Numbered from the stretch's first letter, positions 31,016-42,488 are shown. The stretch is 64,000 nucleotides of DNA from Nannochloropsis oceanica (GCA_004519485.1 CP038130.1:868001-932000), one strand, 5' to 3'. Numbers and translations are program-made. The notes: generated by a model from the sequence alone, not told the origin.

Positions 31016-32654
31016 TCATGATATTGCTTGCAACGGCCCTGCATCGCTGCCATTCACATTAGCCGTACCCATATTCCCCCTCGGCGGCGGTAACGACGTT
31101 GACGATGGAGGAGGAGGCAATCCCCCACCTGACGAAGACGAAGGAGTAGTCGCAAAGTGATCCTCATCTTCCTCCTCTGCAGATTTGACGAGTTTCTTGT
31201 ACGAAACCCGCTCTGCCTCCCCTCCCTTAGCAAAATTCGACACCATGTACGAGCCATCTGCCCCCACACAAATCAACGTCTGCTCTCGAGCACCGAACGC
31301 CACGACTGTCTTGGCTTCCAACCCTCGCACCTGAGCGAAACTCCATTCCGAGGAAAAATACCTTGGAGTCATCTGCGGCAACAAATTGCGCATGAAAGAA
31401 AGCCCTGATGTTGTGTTCTTCACCTCATCCCCTCCCACCCCTCCTCCCCCAACCCCGACATTATCTAAAGACCCCGAACGGACCACTCCTCCTTGCCTCC
31501 CTCCTCCTCCTCCCCCTCCTCCAGAACCACTACTACTATTCATCCCTCCATCGGCGCCTAACGCAAAAATATGTACCGTGCCTTTACACGACGAACACGC
31601 CACAAATGTCGACGAGGCATTGAACGCCAGGGAATAAATCTCAGCTCTATCCATGCCCCTTCTCAATTCTTGCAATAACTCCCCGGAGTACGTGTCGAAA
31701 ATCCGAATCAATGTCCCCTTATCCGAGGCAGTCGCCAAGCGGGTCCCATCTAAGTTCAAGGCGATCTGCGACAGCTCCGATTCATGCGCCGGGATTAGCG
31801 TGCTCTTCCTGCTGTCATACAGCTCAACACGGACTGATCCTTTATTAATCCCAAGGCAGGCGAGGACTGTGTTGTTGTTGTCCGGGCAGAGGGCCACGAG
31901 GCCTCGGGGGTTGGGCAAGGTGTTCATCTGATCTTGCAAATGCAGGTCCGAAAAGCGGTAGACATAAATTTTGGTTGACAACACGACGACAACTCGGTCC
32001 CGACGGAGCTTGACTGCTTTGACTTCACTGCGGAAGCTCAGTTCGCCGATGCATCTGTTCTGATGATCATCCCAGATCATGACTTTGTTGGGGGGAAAGC
32101 GGGGATTGCGGCCACCGCCAACGAGGGCAAGAAGGTTGGTCCGGAAAAGCATTTCGACGATGCCGATTCCACCATTGGGAAAAATACGGCGGAAGGTCTC
32201 GCGGTATGGTTCGACGTTGTAGATGCTGCGTGAAAGTGAAAGTGATGGGAGGGGTTGGTCGGGTGGAAGAGTATGTGAGTGGACTTTGGGTGTAGAGGAG
32301 GAACTGGTGGCGTGATGGCCGGGCATGCGGCCGATGAATGACGCTACTGGACAGCGTAACGACACAATTTTCGGACGCTGCAAAGAAGCTGCATGTGCCG
32401 GCGAGGCAAACAGTAAGAGGACGGAAGAAGTGCAGAGGAAATGGGATGTAATCTCATGTTCCATACTATCAAAAGCGAGCGAGCCGCAAACCCAATTGTC
32501 CGCAAATGCATAACATTTCTCTTTCTCTTTCCATTGCGTTTGACACGTACCGAAAGCCATTGTCAGTCCCGCAAGCAAAGCATCCATAGTCCTGATTGAA
32601 CCCCACGAAAAGCAGTTCGTTCCGCTGGTCTTGCGCCAGCGACATGGACGACAT
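31016..32654 (-). CDS. ATG18: ATG18/WIPI beta-propeller autophagy protein
   Basis: Two exons, 32654-32551 and 32225-31016 (donor GTACGT, acceptor CGCAG, phase 2), encode 437 residues. The protein is a PROPPIN: it binds PI3P and PI(3,5)P2 on endomembranes and recruits ATG2 during autophagy. Exon 1 gives NELLFVGFNQDYGCFACGTDNGFR and exon 2 continues IYNVEPYRETFRR, a typical first blade. Later blades carry MLFRTNLLALVGGG, VMIWDDHQNRCIGELSF, IPAHESELSQIALNLDGTRL and ATASDKGTLIRIFDT. The lipid-binding L/FRRG motif is present as LLQELRRGMDRAEIYSLAF. An insert of Gly/Ser and a loose C-terminal tail follow blade five or six. The long upstream open frame on this strand is intron read-through. Confidence 0.93.
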
Positions 32655-33122
32655 TTTTTCGACGCAAGTGCACGTGCAGGTGAAAAGCTGAGGTTGATGC
32701 GGCTTGCTCGGTACCTTGTTAGAAGTCCGTCTTTTTTGTTCGAGGAATTCAGGTATACAGGCAGACGCAACGATCAGGCCGACTGCGAAGAAAGTAAGAG
32801 GGTTGAGAGGAGAAGCTTCCTTGGTTGGGCTTCCGCTTGCGTAGGGAAGACAGCGGGCGAAGACTGGAAGCACCAGCAGGAGTACTCCCTGTATCAGATT
32901 GGTGGCGTGTGTGTGAGGAGTGTGGGATTCATGTGGGCGTATGAAAGAGAGAAAAGGGTAGGCGAAGGCAAGCATGCAAGAAAAGAAGCAGCCAAAACCG
33001 GCAAGAATGCTCCTTTGATGATTCAGGGTTGCTCGACGGACACTGCAGTCATGGCATGAGCAAAATCCGACAAGAACACTGCGTTCTCACCACTTCCCTT
33101 ATCTTACATACATACAACTCAG
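32655..33122. promoter_or_regulatory. divergent region ATG18 / mL49, possible mL49 exon 1
   Basis: Holds the promoters of both genes. A plus-strand ATG near 32696 opens MRLARYLVRSPSFLFEEF followed by a GTATAC donor. It is basic and hydrophobic like a mitochondrial presequence and could be exon 1 of the mL49 gene. Its phase (2) does not match the start of the next certain exon (0), so a further small exon would be needed. Unresolved. Confidence 0.35.
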
Positions 33123-33683
33123 GTCAAGCGCCCCCTGCACTGGCCGTGCTTTGAGCCCTACCCACTCTTCGCATACCCGATGGAGCGTGTCTCGCCTCTC
33201 TTGGGCCGCTTTGGGGGCCACCTGCGCAAGCACTCCAACAGCGCCAAGAAGCGTATCTTTGGCAGTCGCAAGTACTACGAGGAAGTCATCAAACCTGCCC
33301 GGGAAGAGGCCGCCAATGCCCCCCCGACTCCTCTTAAGTACCCACTCACGTATACGCCTGAGCGGGTCTTGCCCAATGGATGGTCTGCGCCACCCGACCC
33401 AGCTATGATGGGCGCCACCTCCTTGCCTCGCGACACCCTCCCCTTCCAAGTCGAACGGACAGACAAAGGCCGATGGCTTCCCGTGTACACAGACGTGCGA
33501 AAAGGCCGCACGCAGCTGATTACGATGGTGCGCAAGGTCTCGGGCGACCTGGAAGAGATGCGGCAGGAAATGTCCAAGGTGTGTGCGAACCAGGAGGTTA
33601 GAATACGGACGGGCCCGCGGTTGGAGGTCAAAGGCCGATACACGACGCAACTACGGGGTTGGTTGGCGGGCTTAGGGTTCTAG
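33123..33683 (+). CDS. MRPL49: mitochondrial ribosomal protein mL49 (Img2), 5' exon unresolved
   Basis: Component of the mitochondrial large ribosomal subunit. The supported exon begins after an acceptor (CAACTCAG) at 33123 with VKRPLHWPCFEPYPLFAYP and ends at 33683, giving 186 residues plus a missing N-terminus. The last 80 residues carry the mL49/Img2 pattern: LPFQVERTDKGRWLPVYTD, TQLITMVRKVSGDLEEM and a C-terminal VKGRYTTQLRGWLAGLGF. The internal ATG at 33180 is in frame, but the conserved-looking sequence starts before it, so it is unlikely to be the true start. Confidence 0.8.
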   Translation, partial: VKRPLHWPCFEPYPLFAYPMERVSPLLGRFGGHLRKHSNSAKKRIFGSRKYYEEVIKPAREEAANAPPTPLKYPLTYTPERVLPNGWSAPPDPAMMGATSLPRDTLPFQVERTDKGRWLPVYTDVRKGRTQLITMVRKVSGDLEEMRQEMSKVCANQEVRIRTGPRLEVKGRYTTQLRGWLAGLGF

Positions 33684-34030
33684 ATTTGCAATAAACGGAG
33701 AGAGTCCGGTGCGAGAAAAAGAGAAATGGTCTGGAAGAGAGGAGTCGACGTTACAACGGATTCCTTTATTTTTTGTGTTTGATTTGGCGTGTCTAACTTG
33801 TTTACCTACTGTGCTCTCCCATCTACTTCTATTTAGCCCCCCTCCATCATTCACATTCATCATTACTTTTTGGTTACTACTTTCCGTCCTCTCCAACCCG
33901 CCCATTCTCCCCAACTCCCTCCCTCCGTCTTTCCCTCCCTCCCTCCCTCCGGCACTGTAATCAGCAAGAGCGTGTCGTCCACCGAGGCGCGATCGAAACT
34001 GTTCAGATTCATCACGATCCTCAAACGGCC
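33684..34030. other. convergent intergenic region
   Basis: 347 bases between the stops of the mL49 and RPC3 genes. It includes a CCCT-rich stretch at about 33915-33955. Nothing else seen. Confidence 0.5.
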
Positions 34031-36229
34031 CTAAAACACCGTAAACAACATGAGGGTCTCATCTAGATTCTCTAATGCCTGGTCGAGTCGATCCAGCGCT
34101 ATGGTCAACTGGTCAAAATGCGCAGCCTCTACCTCATCCCTGATATTGTCCTTATTGGCCAACAAATCTTTCTTCTCCTCAGTTTCCTTCTGTCGTCTCA
34201 AGCGTAAATTTAATGCCCCTTTGTACATCCTTTGCACGACTTCCTCCCCGACCTGCTTCATGTTGAAAGTCCACAGGAAAAACGTCTGGTTCGGGTGATG
34301 ATCCGCTCTGCGAGGAATTTCCTGGAAAGTCACCATCTCGTCCATATACATGTAATATAACCTTTCCCTCGTCTCCCGCAAACTCATCATGGCCATCTCA
34401 CTTAGTTGCTGTTGATCCAAGAATTTCTTCTCCAACAATACCCTGCAAATCCGCGCGTTCCGATCCCCATCACTACTCTTCGCGTCACTGCTATATCTTT
34501 CCCTCACAATACTATGCATTGTCCTCTGTCTCAAATTCTCGCAGATATTTCCCAAAAACACACTGTAGACCCCTCCGCTTCCCCCTCCCTCAAACCCCAC
34601 GACCCGCACGGGGTCATTTTGCAGCACGTCCATGTACATCTTCACCGTCACACTGGGCGGCAACGACACTTTCCTCGTCAACTCCGCCAAGCTTAGACCC
34701 CGGGACCGTTCACAATTCACCACATCTCCATGCTCCAATGGCAAGCTGTGCTCTAAGATGGACCGCACAAGGGACTCGGCCGTGGTGTTCACCTTCTGCC
34801 TGACAAACTTCACACAACACACATGCCGCAAGTCCCGATGGAACTGTTCCAAGCCCACCTTCCAGAGCAGACTATCCCCCGCTGCTAGCAACGAGGAAAG
34901 AGAAAACTCACCTTGCCCTAGGCCGGTAGCGATGGCGGCATTGGCCGTGGCGGACCTGCTGAGGGTCTGTCGTATGTCCTCGTCTTCCTCCACAATCTCT
35001 TGCAGCCGACTTCTCTTTGCTGCTTCTGCCGCCGCTGCTCTTCCCATTGACTTATCTCTCTTCCTAATATGTGCACCCTCCCCGTCGTCTTCGTGCTCCT
35101 CCTCTTCGTCTATACGCCTTTTCGCTTTCTTATTCTGATTTCGCGCAGCTGCAGCGGCCGATTTACGAGCACCAACATCTCCCTCCTCCTGATCTTCCTT
35201 CTCTTCCTCCTCCCCTTCCTCCTCTTCCTCCTCCCTCCCCTCCCCCTCCTCGGCCCCGTAGCCTTTCGTCCTCATCCTCTTTTTCGTGCTATCGTTCGCT
35301 TTTCCTCCCCCCTTCTCCTCCGGGGGCAGCATCATGGCTAGCTCCACAGGAATCGCTTCGTCATCCTGACTCTCATCTTGAGTATCAAGTCTCCTGCCCC
35401 TTTTCTTAATCGCCAACGCCTCCGATGCTCGCGCGGTCGCGTCAGCCGCTGCAGCTGCTGCTGCTTTATTGGCAGCTGCGCGGGAGCCACGGATAGCAGC
35501 TGCGGCACCAGCGCTGGTCAGAGCTTCAGGGGAGGGCGTGAGAAGATCGAAGGGAACGACACGGACGAGGTAGTGAGAGGTGATCATTTTGTGGATTAGT
35601 GCTTGGAGCTTGGCACCGGTCATTAGGTAAGCTTTTCTGTTGCTGCTACTGCTGCTGTTGCTGCTCATGTTGTTGCCGCTGTTGGGCTTATTGACGTTGT
35701 CCTCGCCCTTGTCCTCACTATTATTGACTAGGCCTGCAGCAATGGCAGCTTGTCGACGTGTTTGCATTGTGGATTCCACCTGGGAATGGAGCTGGGAGAA
35801 GGGCAAACGCCCATGCAGCATGACACTTTCTAGCACTGCCTGTCCCTCTTCACCGTAAAGCTGTCGGGCGCGGAGGAGGAACTTGGGGAAGCGTAGACGG
35901 ACGGTCACCCCGTCAAGGTCCATCTGGTAGTAGAAAAAGACGCGGGGATGCACGCGTTGAATTTCCTCAGCTGTAGGCATAGCGACAATGAGGAGATTGT
36001 GTTGTATCAGAACGACGAGGGCGTCTTTGATTTGGCTGAGCTTGTGGCGGTGTCCCTCTTCGTCCACGATGTCCCGTCGGGCCTCGGCTAGGGTACATCG
36101 GCCGCGACGCAAGACGTAGGCGCCTACATCGCGGACGACGGAACCAAAATGCTCGTTTAAAATATTCAGGGCCAGCTTATACTGCTGGTTTGAGGAGGAG
36201 GCTCCGCCGTAGAGTGGTGAAACGGACAT
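34031..36229 (-). CDS. RPC3: RNA polymerase III subunit RPC3 (RPC82/POLR3C)
   Basis: 732 residues, one exon, from the ATG at 36229 (MSVSPLYGGASSSNQQYKLA). RPC3 is the winged-helix subunit of the RPC3-RPC6-RPC7 subcomplex, which helps RNA polymerase III initiate on tRNA and 5S genes in the nucleus. The N-terminal winged helices show LNILNEHFGSVVRDVGAYVL, TLAEARRDIV and LVVLIQHNLLIV. Middle and C-terminal family blocks include YFPKFLL-like RFPKFLLRARQLYGEEGQ, AESLVRSILEHSLPLE and TMHSIVRERYS, then ETRERLYYMYMDEMVTFQEI and TFFLWTFN. An acidic, Lys-rich insert between about 270 and 400 is non-conserved and makes the protein longer than its yeast and human relatives. Divergent from the D27-like gene. 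Confidence 0.9.
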   Translation of the reverse strand: MSVSPLYGGASSSNQQYKLALNILNEHFGSVVRDVGAYVLRRGRCTLAEARRDIVDEEGHRHKLSQIKDALVVLIQHNLLIVAMPTAEEIQRVHPRVFFYYQMDLDGVTVRLRFPKFLLRARQLYGEEGQAVLESVMLHGRLPFSQLHSQVESTMQTRRQAAIAAGLVNNSEDKGEDNVNKPNSGNNMSSNSSSSSNRKAYLMTGAKLQALIHKMITSHYLVRVVPFDLLTPSPEALTSAGAAAAIRGSRAAANKAAAAAAADATARASEALAIKKRGRRLDTQDESQDDEAIPVELAMMLPPEEKGGGKANDSTKKRMRTKGYGAEEGEGREEEEEEGEEEEKEDQEEGDVGARKSAAAAARNQNKKAKRRIDEEEEHEDDGEGAHIRKRDKSMGRAAAAEAAKRSRLQEIVEEDEDIRQTLSRSATANAAIATGLGQGEFSLSSLLAAGDSLLWKVGLEQFHRDLRHVCCVKFVRQKVNTTAESLVRSILEHSLPLEHGDVVNCERSRGLSLAELTRKVSLPPSVTVKMYMDVLQNDPVRVVGFEGGGSGGVYSVFLGNICENLRQRTMHSIVRERYSSDAKSSDGDRNARICRVLLEKKFLDQQQLSEMAMMSLRETRERLYYMYMDEMVTFQEIPRRADHHPNQTFFLWTFNMKQVGEEVVQRMYKGALNLRLRRQKETEEKKDLLANKDNIRDEVEAAHFDQLTIALDRLDQALENLDETLMLFTVF

Positions 36230-36655
36230 GGTGGTGTATTGGCACAAGAGCTACAGGGAGGGGACGCAAGCTAGCCTGTGCGGCTGCTGAAGCAGATGAT
36301 GCGCGGCTTAGGCTTGTGATTTGCGTTTGTTCCAGAGCTCCCACGTCCTCCTCCACCGCCTTTCTCGAGCCTTGAGGGTAATCCCTCTCCTTCTTTGCCC
36401 TGTGCTTGTGTTATGAAGATAGCAGGGGGTGGATAAGATGGATGGTATAGAAGGAGGACAGCGATGATTGATCACTAGCTGAGGCTCAGACTCTACCTTA
36501 TGCACTTGCGCACCACAAACCTCAATGCGTATCACACATAGGGTTATCGTTTGTACAATTCGATCTGCACTGCGCTGCGCCTTGGGTCCTCCCAAAAGTT
36601 GAACGCACTCCTTCGCAGCCGCCGACCTCCCCACCCTCCACACCAGCACACCACC
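36230..36655. promoter_or_regulatory. divergent promoter, RPC3 / D27-like
   Basis: 426 bases between two divergent start codons. Must contain both promoters. No motif recognised. Confidence 0.45.
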
Positions 36656-37453
36656 ATGTTGGGGAGCAGCCGGTCACCGCTTTTAGTACCGACCTTCGTC
36701 CTAGCTTTCATCATATTGACCCAAGCCTTTCTACTCCCTATTCCTGACACCACCTCCGCCCTCACTTTCCGACAAGCCATCGCGTCTTCCACCCCCGCTC
36801 CACCCCGTCCTCCCCTCCCCGACAATTTCTACGCCGAGACCCTCCTAGACAAGGTGGCTCTAGCCCTCTTCCGTCGCCTTGTGCAACAACAAATAGGTTT
36901 TGTCTCCACCAAACCAGGCTACGACGGCCTGATCGAAGAAGCACGGCACTTCCAGCTCCAACCGGGCGTGACAGCCGAGGATCAGCAACGCATGGTCAAG
37001 TCCTGCCTCACCACCATCGCTGGTCCGTTGGTGCCCCCCATCTACCGCACATTTATGGCGCCTTGGTTCTGGGCCCCCTTTTTGACAGCTATTTTTACAC
37101 CAACTTTCTTTAAATTCTTGGTGGGACCCAATAAATATGATGTGCGGGACGATGGGGCACCGGGGGGGGTGTATGCGGAACGGTGTCGATTTTTGGAGGA
37201 AACGAATTGTAAGGGATTATGTCTGCATATGTGCAAGTTGCCCACACAGCAATTTTTTAAGGAAACCCTGGGTTTGGATATGATGATGAGTCCGAATTAC
37301 GAGACATACGAGTGTCGGTTGTCGTTTGGGATGGTCCCGAAGCCGGTGGAGGAGGACGAGAGCATTCCGAAGGGATGTCTGCAGGGGTGCGGTGCTGTCG
37401 CTGCCCTTCAACAGCAAAAGTTGGACCGGGTAACGGTTTGTGATGGGAAATAG
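36656..37453 (+). CDS. D27: DWARF27-like beta-carotene isomerase, plastid
   Basis: 265 residues, one exon. D27 family (DUF4033) iron proteins isomerise carotenoids in plastids; in land plants this is the first step towards strigolactones, and related isomerases act in carotenoid metabolism of algae. The N-terminus is a signal peptide ending TQAFLLPIPD, an A-F plastid-import junction. Family features are YDGLIEEARHFQLQ and the hydrophobic IYRTFMAPWFWAPFLTAIFTP. Next comes FLVGPNKYDVRDDG, followed by the Cys-rich block ERCRFLEETNCKGLCLHMCK, where Cys and His may bind iron. The protein ends with DMMMSPNYETYECRLSFG. The ATG at 36656 is preferred because it opens the signal peptide; the frame extends upstream without adding one. 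Algal substrate unknown. Confidence 0.87.
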   Translation: MLGSSRSPLLVPTFVLAFIILTQAFLLPIPDTTSALTFRQAIASSTPAPPRPPLPDNFYAETLLDKVALALFRRLVQQQIGFVSTKPGYDGLIEEARHFQLQPGVTAEDQQRMVKSCLTTIAGPLVPPIYRTFMAPWFWAPFLTAIFTPTFFKFLVGPNKYDVRDDGAPGGVYAERCRFLEETNCKGLCLHMCKLPTQQFFKETLGLDMMMSPNYETYECRLSFGMVPKPVEEDESIPKGCLQGCGAVAALQQQKLDRVTVCDGK

Positions 37454-37983
37454 TGCGAGAGTGCTTGGAGATTGTGCCCGATGAGATAGAGTACCAGTAA
37501 ATGATGAAAGAATGAATTTGATGGGGGAAAAAGTCTTGTTCTTTACTTTGTTTTACCGGTTCTCATAGAGATGATGTGCGGTAAGAACTTAGAATGTACA
37601 GCAAAATGCGCCACCGAAAAACATGGAAAATCGATGTAGTCGACAAGGACGCCGCGGTCTGTTTGATTGGTTTTGTGTCGTTGCTTCTTTGGTGGGACCC
37701 GCACGTGAAGAAACCTCTGAAAAGTCAGGGCCAACGAGGAGAAGAAGTAGACGAAACTCCGAGTGAAGATCAGACACTCATGACACGTGCATCCCTTTCC
37801 CAACTGCTTTAGTAGCTCCCGGTCTTCGTTTCCCCTTTCCCCTGATTCGCCCCACCTCTCCGCGTCTATTTGTTATGTCCGGAGGCCGCACTACGCACGA
37901 ACGCACATTTCTCCCATAACTCGCCTCGTGCGCTCCGCCCCCCACCCCCCTTTTATCGCCCCTCCATGAACGGTACGCGTGCT
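37454..37983. other. convergent intergenic region
   Basis: 530 bases between the stops of the D27-like gene and the ubiquitin-L40 gene. No supported gene. Confidence 0.5.
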
Positions 37984-38942
<959 letters not shown>

Positions 38943-40500
38943 ATGGCTGCATCAAGCCAAGTGAAGCCTGTGGACATGTTGATGATCGGGTACGTGCAGC
39001 AGACTGTGGGTGGATACGTGTGCTTGACCCTACGGGGGTATGTGATGTTGTGTGAGAGTTGTGAGCTCTTCACTCTCGCTCTTTGCAGCACTTTCACCTG
39101 CATGCATGTCTTCATGTCAATGATGCGTGGAAAGGCTCGTCCAAGGTTGAACGATCTTGCACTCACGATCCCTCGTCTCTTCCCCTTCTCTTCCTTGCCT
39201 CAGCACGGGCGAATACACCACCGGCTACGTCTACGGTGAAGCCTCAGATTCAGACAAAAGTGCGGGTGTAGTAGCTCTTACCATGTTTGATCTTCGCCGT
39301 CGGGGCAAGGTGGGTAGGCTTGGGCTCTGTGGGACAAATGGAAAAAAGTTCCCAGGAATCCGTGCGCATATGGACCGTGCCATCGGACAGACTTACAGTG
39401 GGCTTGACATGACAATGGACACTTTTCCGGCCGATGACGAGACAGATCCCAAGGCATATGAAATGGCGCTTCAAAGATTCAAATCGGGGGATGCCGTCAC
39501 TGTCTTTACGCCTGACGACACGCATTTTGATATTGCCCTCGCGTGTGTCCAACGTGGGTTGCACGTGCTCGTGACGAAGCCCGTCGTCAAAACCCTGGCG
39601 GAACATCGTCTGCTCAAGGAGGCGGCAGAGAAGGCAGGGGTGTTGGTGATGGTCGAAGTACATAAACGCTTCGATCCCATCTACCTCGATGCCAAGGACA
39701 AAATCCAAGAGCTAGGCGATTTCTCTTACATGTACTCCTACATGTCCCAGCCCAAGCATCAACTCGATACCTTCCGTGCCTGGGCAGGAAAAGCCTCTGA
39801 TATCTCCTACTACCTCAACTCCCACCACACTGATTTTCACGAATGGGCCGTGCAAGGACGGTCCCGCCCCATCCGCGTCACTGCCCTCGCTTCCACCGGC
39901 GTGGCTACAAGCCAATATAAAATCGACACAGAGGACACGATTACCCTGTCCGTGCAATGGCAGAACCGCGGGCCAAACCCCAGTCTAGGCACGGGTCTCT
40001 ATACTTCTTCGTGGGTGGCGCCCAAGTCAGACGTGCATTCCCAGCAGAGGTTTTTTTACATGGGGCAGGGGGGGGAGGTTAATGTTGACCAGGCCCACCG
40101 AGGGTACACAATGGCGAGTGATAGCTACGGAGGAGGGGGCTTTAAGAGTGTCAATCCTTTGTTCATGAAATACACGCCCAGTAAAGGTAAATTTGTTGGG
40201 CAACGTGGGTATGGATATATGAGTTTTGAGGCATTTGTGGATGCTGTAGCGGAGATAGAGGGGGGGAGGGCGAGAGTGGAGGACTTTGACTCGAGCCTGG
40301 CGACGATTGGGACGACGGCCTTGACCACAGCGATTTTGGAGGCAGGAAGACGCTCGTTGGATGCGGGGGGGAGGGGGATGGAGATTGTGTATGGGGAGGA
40401 GGCGGATAAGGCATGGGCGATGCCGGCGACAGTGGGGGAGGGAGGGAAAGAGGGAGGTATGCACCCGTTCCCGACGGATATAAAACCGGTAGTGTTTTAG
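38943..40500 (+). CDS. D-galacturonate reductase-like oxidoreductase (GaaA/Gar1 type)
   Basis: Two exons, 38943-38989 and 39204-40500 (donor GTACGT, acceptor CCTCAG, phase 2), encode 447 residues. The splice rebuilds the Rossmann nucleotide-binding loop [16 protein letters not shown]. The protein belongs to the Gfo/Idh/MocA fold and closely follows fungal GaaA/Gar1, which reduce D-galacturonate to L-galactonate with NAD(P)H. Matching blocks: [56 protein letters not shown] and [14 protein letters not shown]. Further on come [17 protein letters not shown] with the conserved Lys/His, [19 protein letters not shown] and [14 protein letters not shown]. In an alga it could serve uronic-acid salvage or ascorbate synthesis; the substrate is inferred from similarity only. 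Apparently cytosolic, with no targeting signal. Confidence 0.88.
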
Positions 40501-41114
40501 AGGAAGGATAGGCGGGAGGAGGGGCGGGAGAAAGGGGCACCCTAAAATCGAAACGAAGAAAAGAGAACAAGAAAAGGCGGAATTGACAAATAATAAAATG
40601 GGGCAAATGGCGAGATGCAACCAACCAGCATGACGAGGGAAGGACAGTCGAAACAGTGCGTGCGAAAGAGAACAATGCAAACATGAGGGAGTTGAAAAAA
40701 GCACACAGCATTGCAAATAAGTTCAAAGTCGCATCTCGTCCTTTCTTCCCTTGATTGCCTTTTCTTCTCTTCTTTGTCTGTCTTCTCCGTCTGTAGTACC
40801 CATCATCTTCATCTTCACCTTTTAGTTTCATTTTATATCTTCTTATCGGCCAATGAAAGGGTCAAAATCTCTACGGTGAAATTTTCTTTGACTCATGCAT
40901 GTACGCTTTGAACGGTGGCGTCTACCTGTGTTCCTTAATCCTAACTTTTTGCTCGCTTGTCGGACAGGGTGGACTGATTCTCGTCGTCCTCCTCTCTCCT
41001 CCTCCACACTTTCACTCGTTCTATCTTTCTTTTTTCCTTCTCACCCATACAATTACATAAACCCCGAACAAATGGAAAGCATACCTACTACCTCTTCCTC
41101 TCTCCCTCGCTTCT
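40501..41114. other. convergent intergenic region
   Basis: 614 bases between the stops of the reductase and ALB3 genes. Two A-rich or T-rich stretches look like untranslated regions. No gene supported. Confidence 0.5.
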
Positions 41115-42488
41115 TCATGCGTCCACTCCCGCTTTCTCTCTCTCCTCTATCTTGGACCCTACCCCACCCTCCTGCTCGTCCCCATTTCCTCCCTCCCTCC
41201 CCTCAAACCCATCACTTATACTGCTACGGCTATCACTACCCTTTGCCGCTAGCGTAAACCCAGCTGCAGAAGGCGTCGGCCTCTTCCGCTTCGGCTCTCG
41301 GGAGGGCAATGCATTCTGTTGAGCCTCTGCCATCATGTCTTCAAACGACATCACCACCGTAGAGGGATCATAGCCCAAATCCTCCGGATCTACATCCACG
41401 TCAATAACGATCGGATTCCTTGCAAATTTCTCTTTGATGGTCAGAGAAATCGCTGTCGAAATCAAATTATTCGTGATCCAGTACAAGCCCAAACCCGAAG
41501 GAACACTTAACGAGAAATAACCGACCATTAACGGCAAATACTTCAAAATCCTTTGCGTTTGCGCTGCCTTGGGGTCGTCGCTCGGAGGTGTCAACAGCCG
41601 CTGGGAGATGGATTGCGTCAAAATTAAAATACATGGGATCGACAGGTAAGCAATTGTGTCATGCCACCCCAGCGAGGGCACGTTTTCCACCCAATTTTGC
41701 GTCAACCAGTCCATTCCCCTTTGCTGGCCGTACACGGGCCCTGCCAGACTAGGCAACCATAGGAAAGGCTCGTTAAAATCACTGTTCCCCGCCAGGTTGA
41801 TCAACGATCGGTACAGGGCGATAAAAATGGGGATTTGAGCGAGGGCAGGCAAGCACCCGGCCAGAGGGTTCACCTCCGCGTCCTCGTACAGCTTGGCTGT
41901 GAGCTGGTTGAGCAACGCCTTGTTCTTACCATACTTGTCTTTGAGCTCCTTGGCCTTTGGCGCAAGGGCTTGCATTCTTTGGGCTGACTCCAATTGCTTG
42001 TACGTGACGGGCAGCAAGGCGAGCTTGACCCCAGAGGTGAATAAGATGATAGCCGTTCCATACGCTCCTGGGACGCCCAACGAGACCAAGCCAGCATGCA
42101 CGCTTTCAATGGCACCCATGACAACATTAACAAACTTGTCAAAAAAACCCGGTTCTTTTTCAGCAGCGTCGGCTACAGCATCGACGGTGGCTGTCGTTGT
42201 GTCTAAGGTCGCTACTGCTGCGTCCGCCACACCTTGGAAGACATGTGAGAGCCAGGCCGGATCCGCGTGCCCCATAACGTCGTGCGGGTTTAGGATCATC
42301 CGCAAGCTGCAGCTGCCGCTGCTGCTGCTACGATGGGCGACGACGGCGCCATGCGGGCGGGCAAGGCGGCTAGCAGAGGGCACAAATGCCATGGTGAAGT
42401 CGAGGCAAAACAGAAGCGTCGCCACCACCATCCATACTGCTCCTGATCCCCTTCTTCTCATTCCCTCCTGCTGCTGCTTCATGATCAT
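41115..42488 (-). CDS. ALB3: ALB3/YidC/Oxa1-family membrane insertase, plastid
   Basis: 457 residues, one exon. It inserts membrane proteins such as light-harvesting antennae into thylakoids, working with the plastid SRP pathway. A signal peptide ends TMAFVPSASR, an A-F plastid-import junction. The YidC core begins GAYGTAIILFTSGVKLALLP and runs through YKQLESAQRMQALAPKAKEL, EVNPLAGCLPALAQIPIFIA and LYRSLINLAGN. Then come GWHDTIAYLSIPCILILTQS and YLPLMVGYFSLSVPSGLGLY, giving the usual five membrane helices. The C-terminal tail is hydrophilic with a KRKRP cluster and could contact SRP43-like partners or ribosomes. Two Met codons near the start differ by two residues; the first is used. Divergent from ribosomal P0. 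Confidence 0.94.
   Translation of the reverse strand: MIMKQQQEGMRRRGSGAVWMVVATLLFCLDFTMAFVPSASRLARPHGAVVAHRSSSSGSCSLRMILNPHDVMGHADPAWLSHVFQGVADAAVATLDTTTATVDAVADAAEKEPGFFDKFVNVVMGAIESVHAGLVSLGVPGAYGTAIILFTSGVKLALLPVTYKQLESAQRMQALAPKAKELKDKYGKNKALLNQLTAKLYEDAEVNPLAGCLPALAQIPIFIALYRSLINLAGNSDFNEPFLWLPSLAGPVYGQQRGMDWLTQNWVENVPSLGWHDTIAYLSIPCILILTQSISQRLLTPPSDDPKAAQTQRILKYLPLMVGYFSLSVPSGLGLYWITNNLISTAISLTIKEKFARNPIVIDVDVDPEDLGYDPSTVVMSFEDMMAEAQQNALPSREPKRKRPTPSAAGFTLAAKGSDSRSSISDGFEGREGGNGDEQEGGVGSKIEEREKAGVDA

Noticed and set aside
32675-32975. Extended N-terminus for ATG18
   Set aside because: The first propeller blade begins at the ATG at 32654, and upstream sequence lacks conservation and overlaps a divergent promoter.
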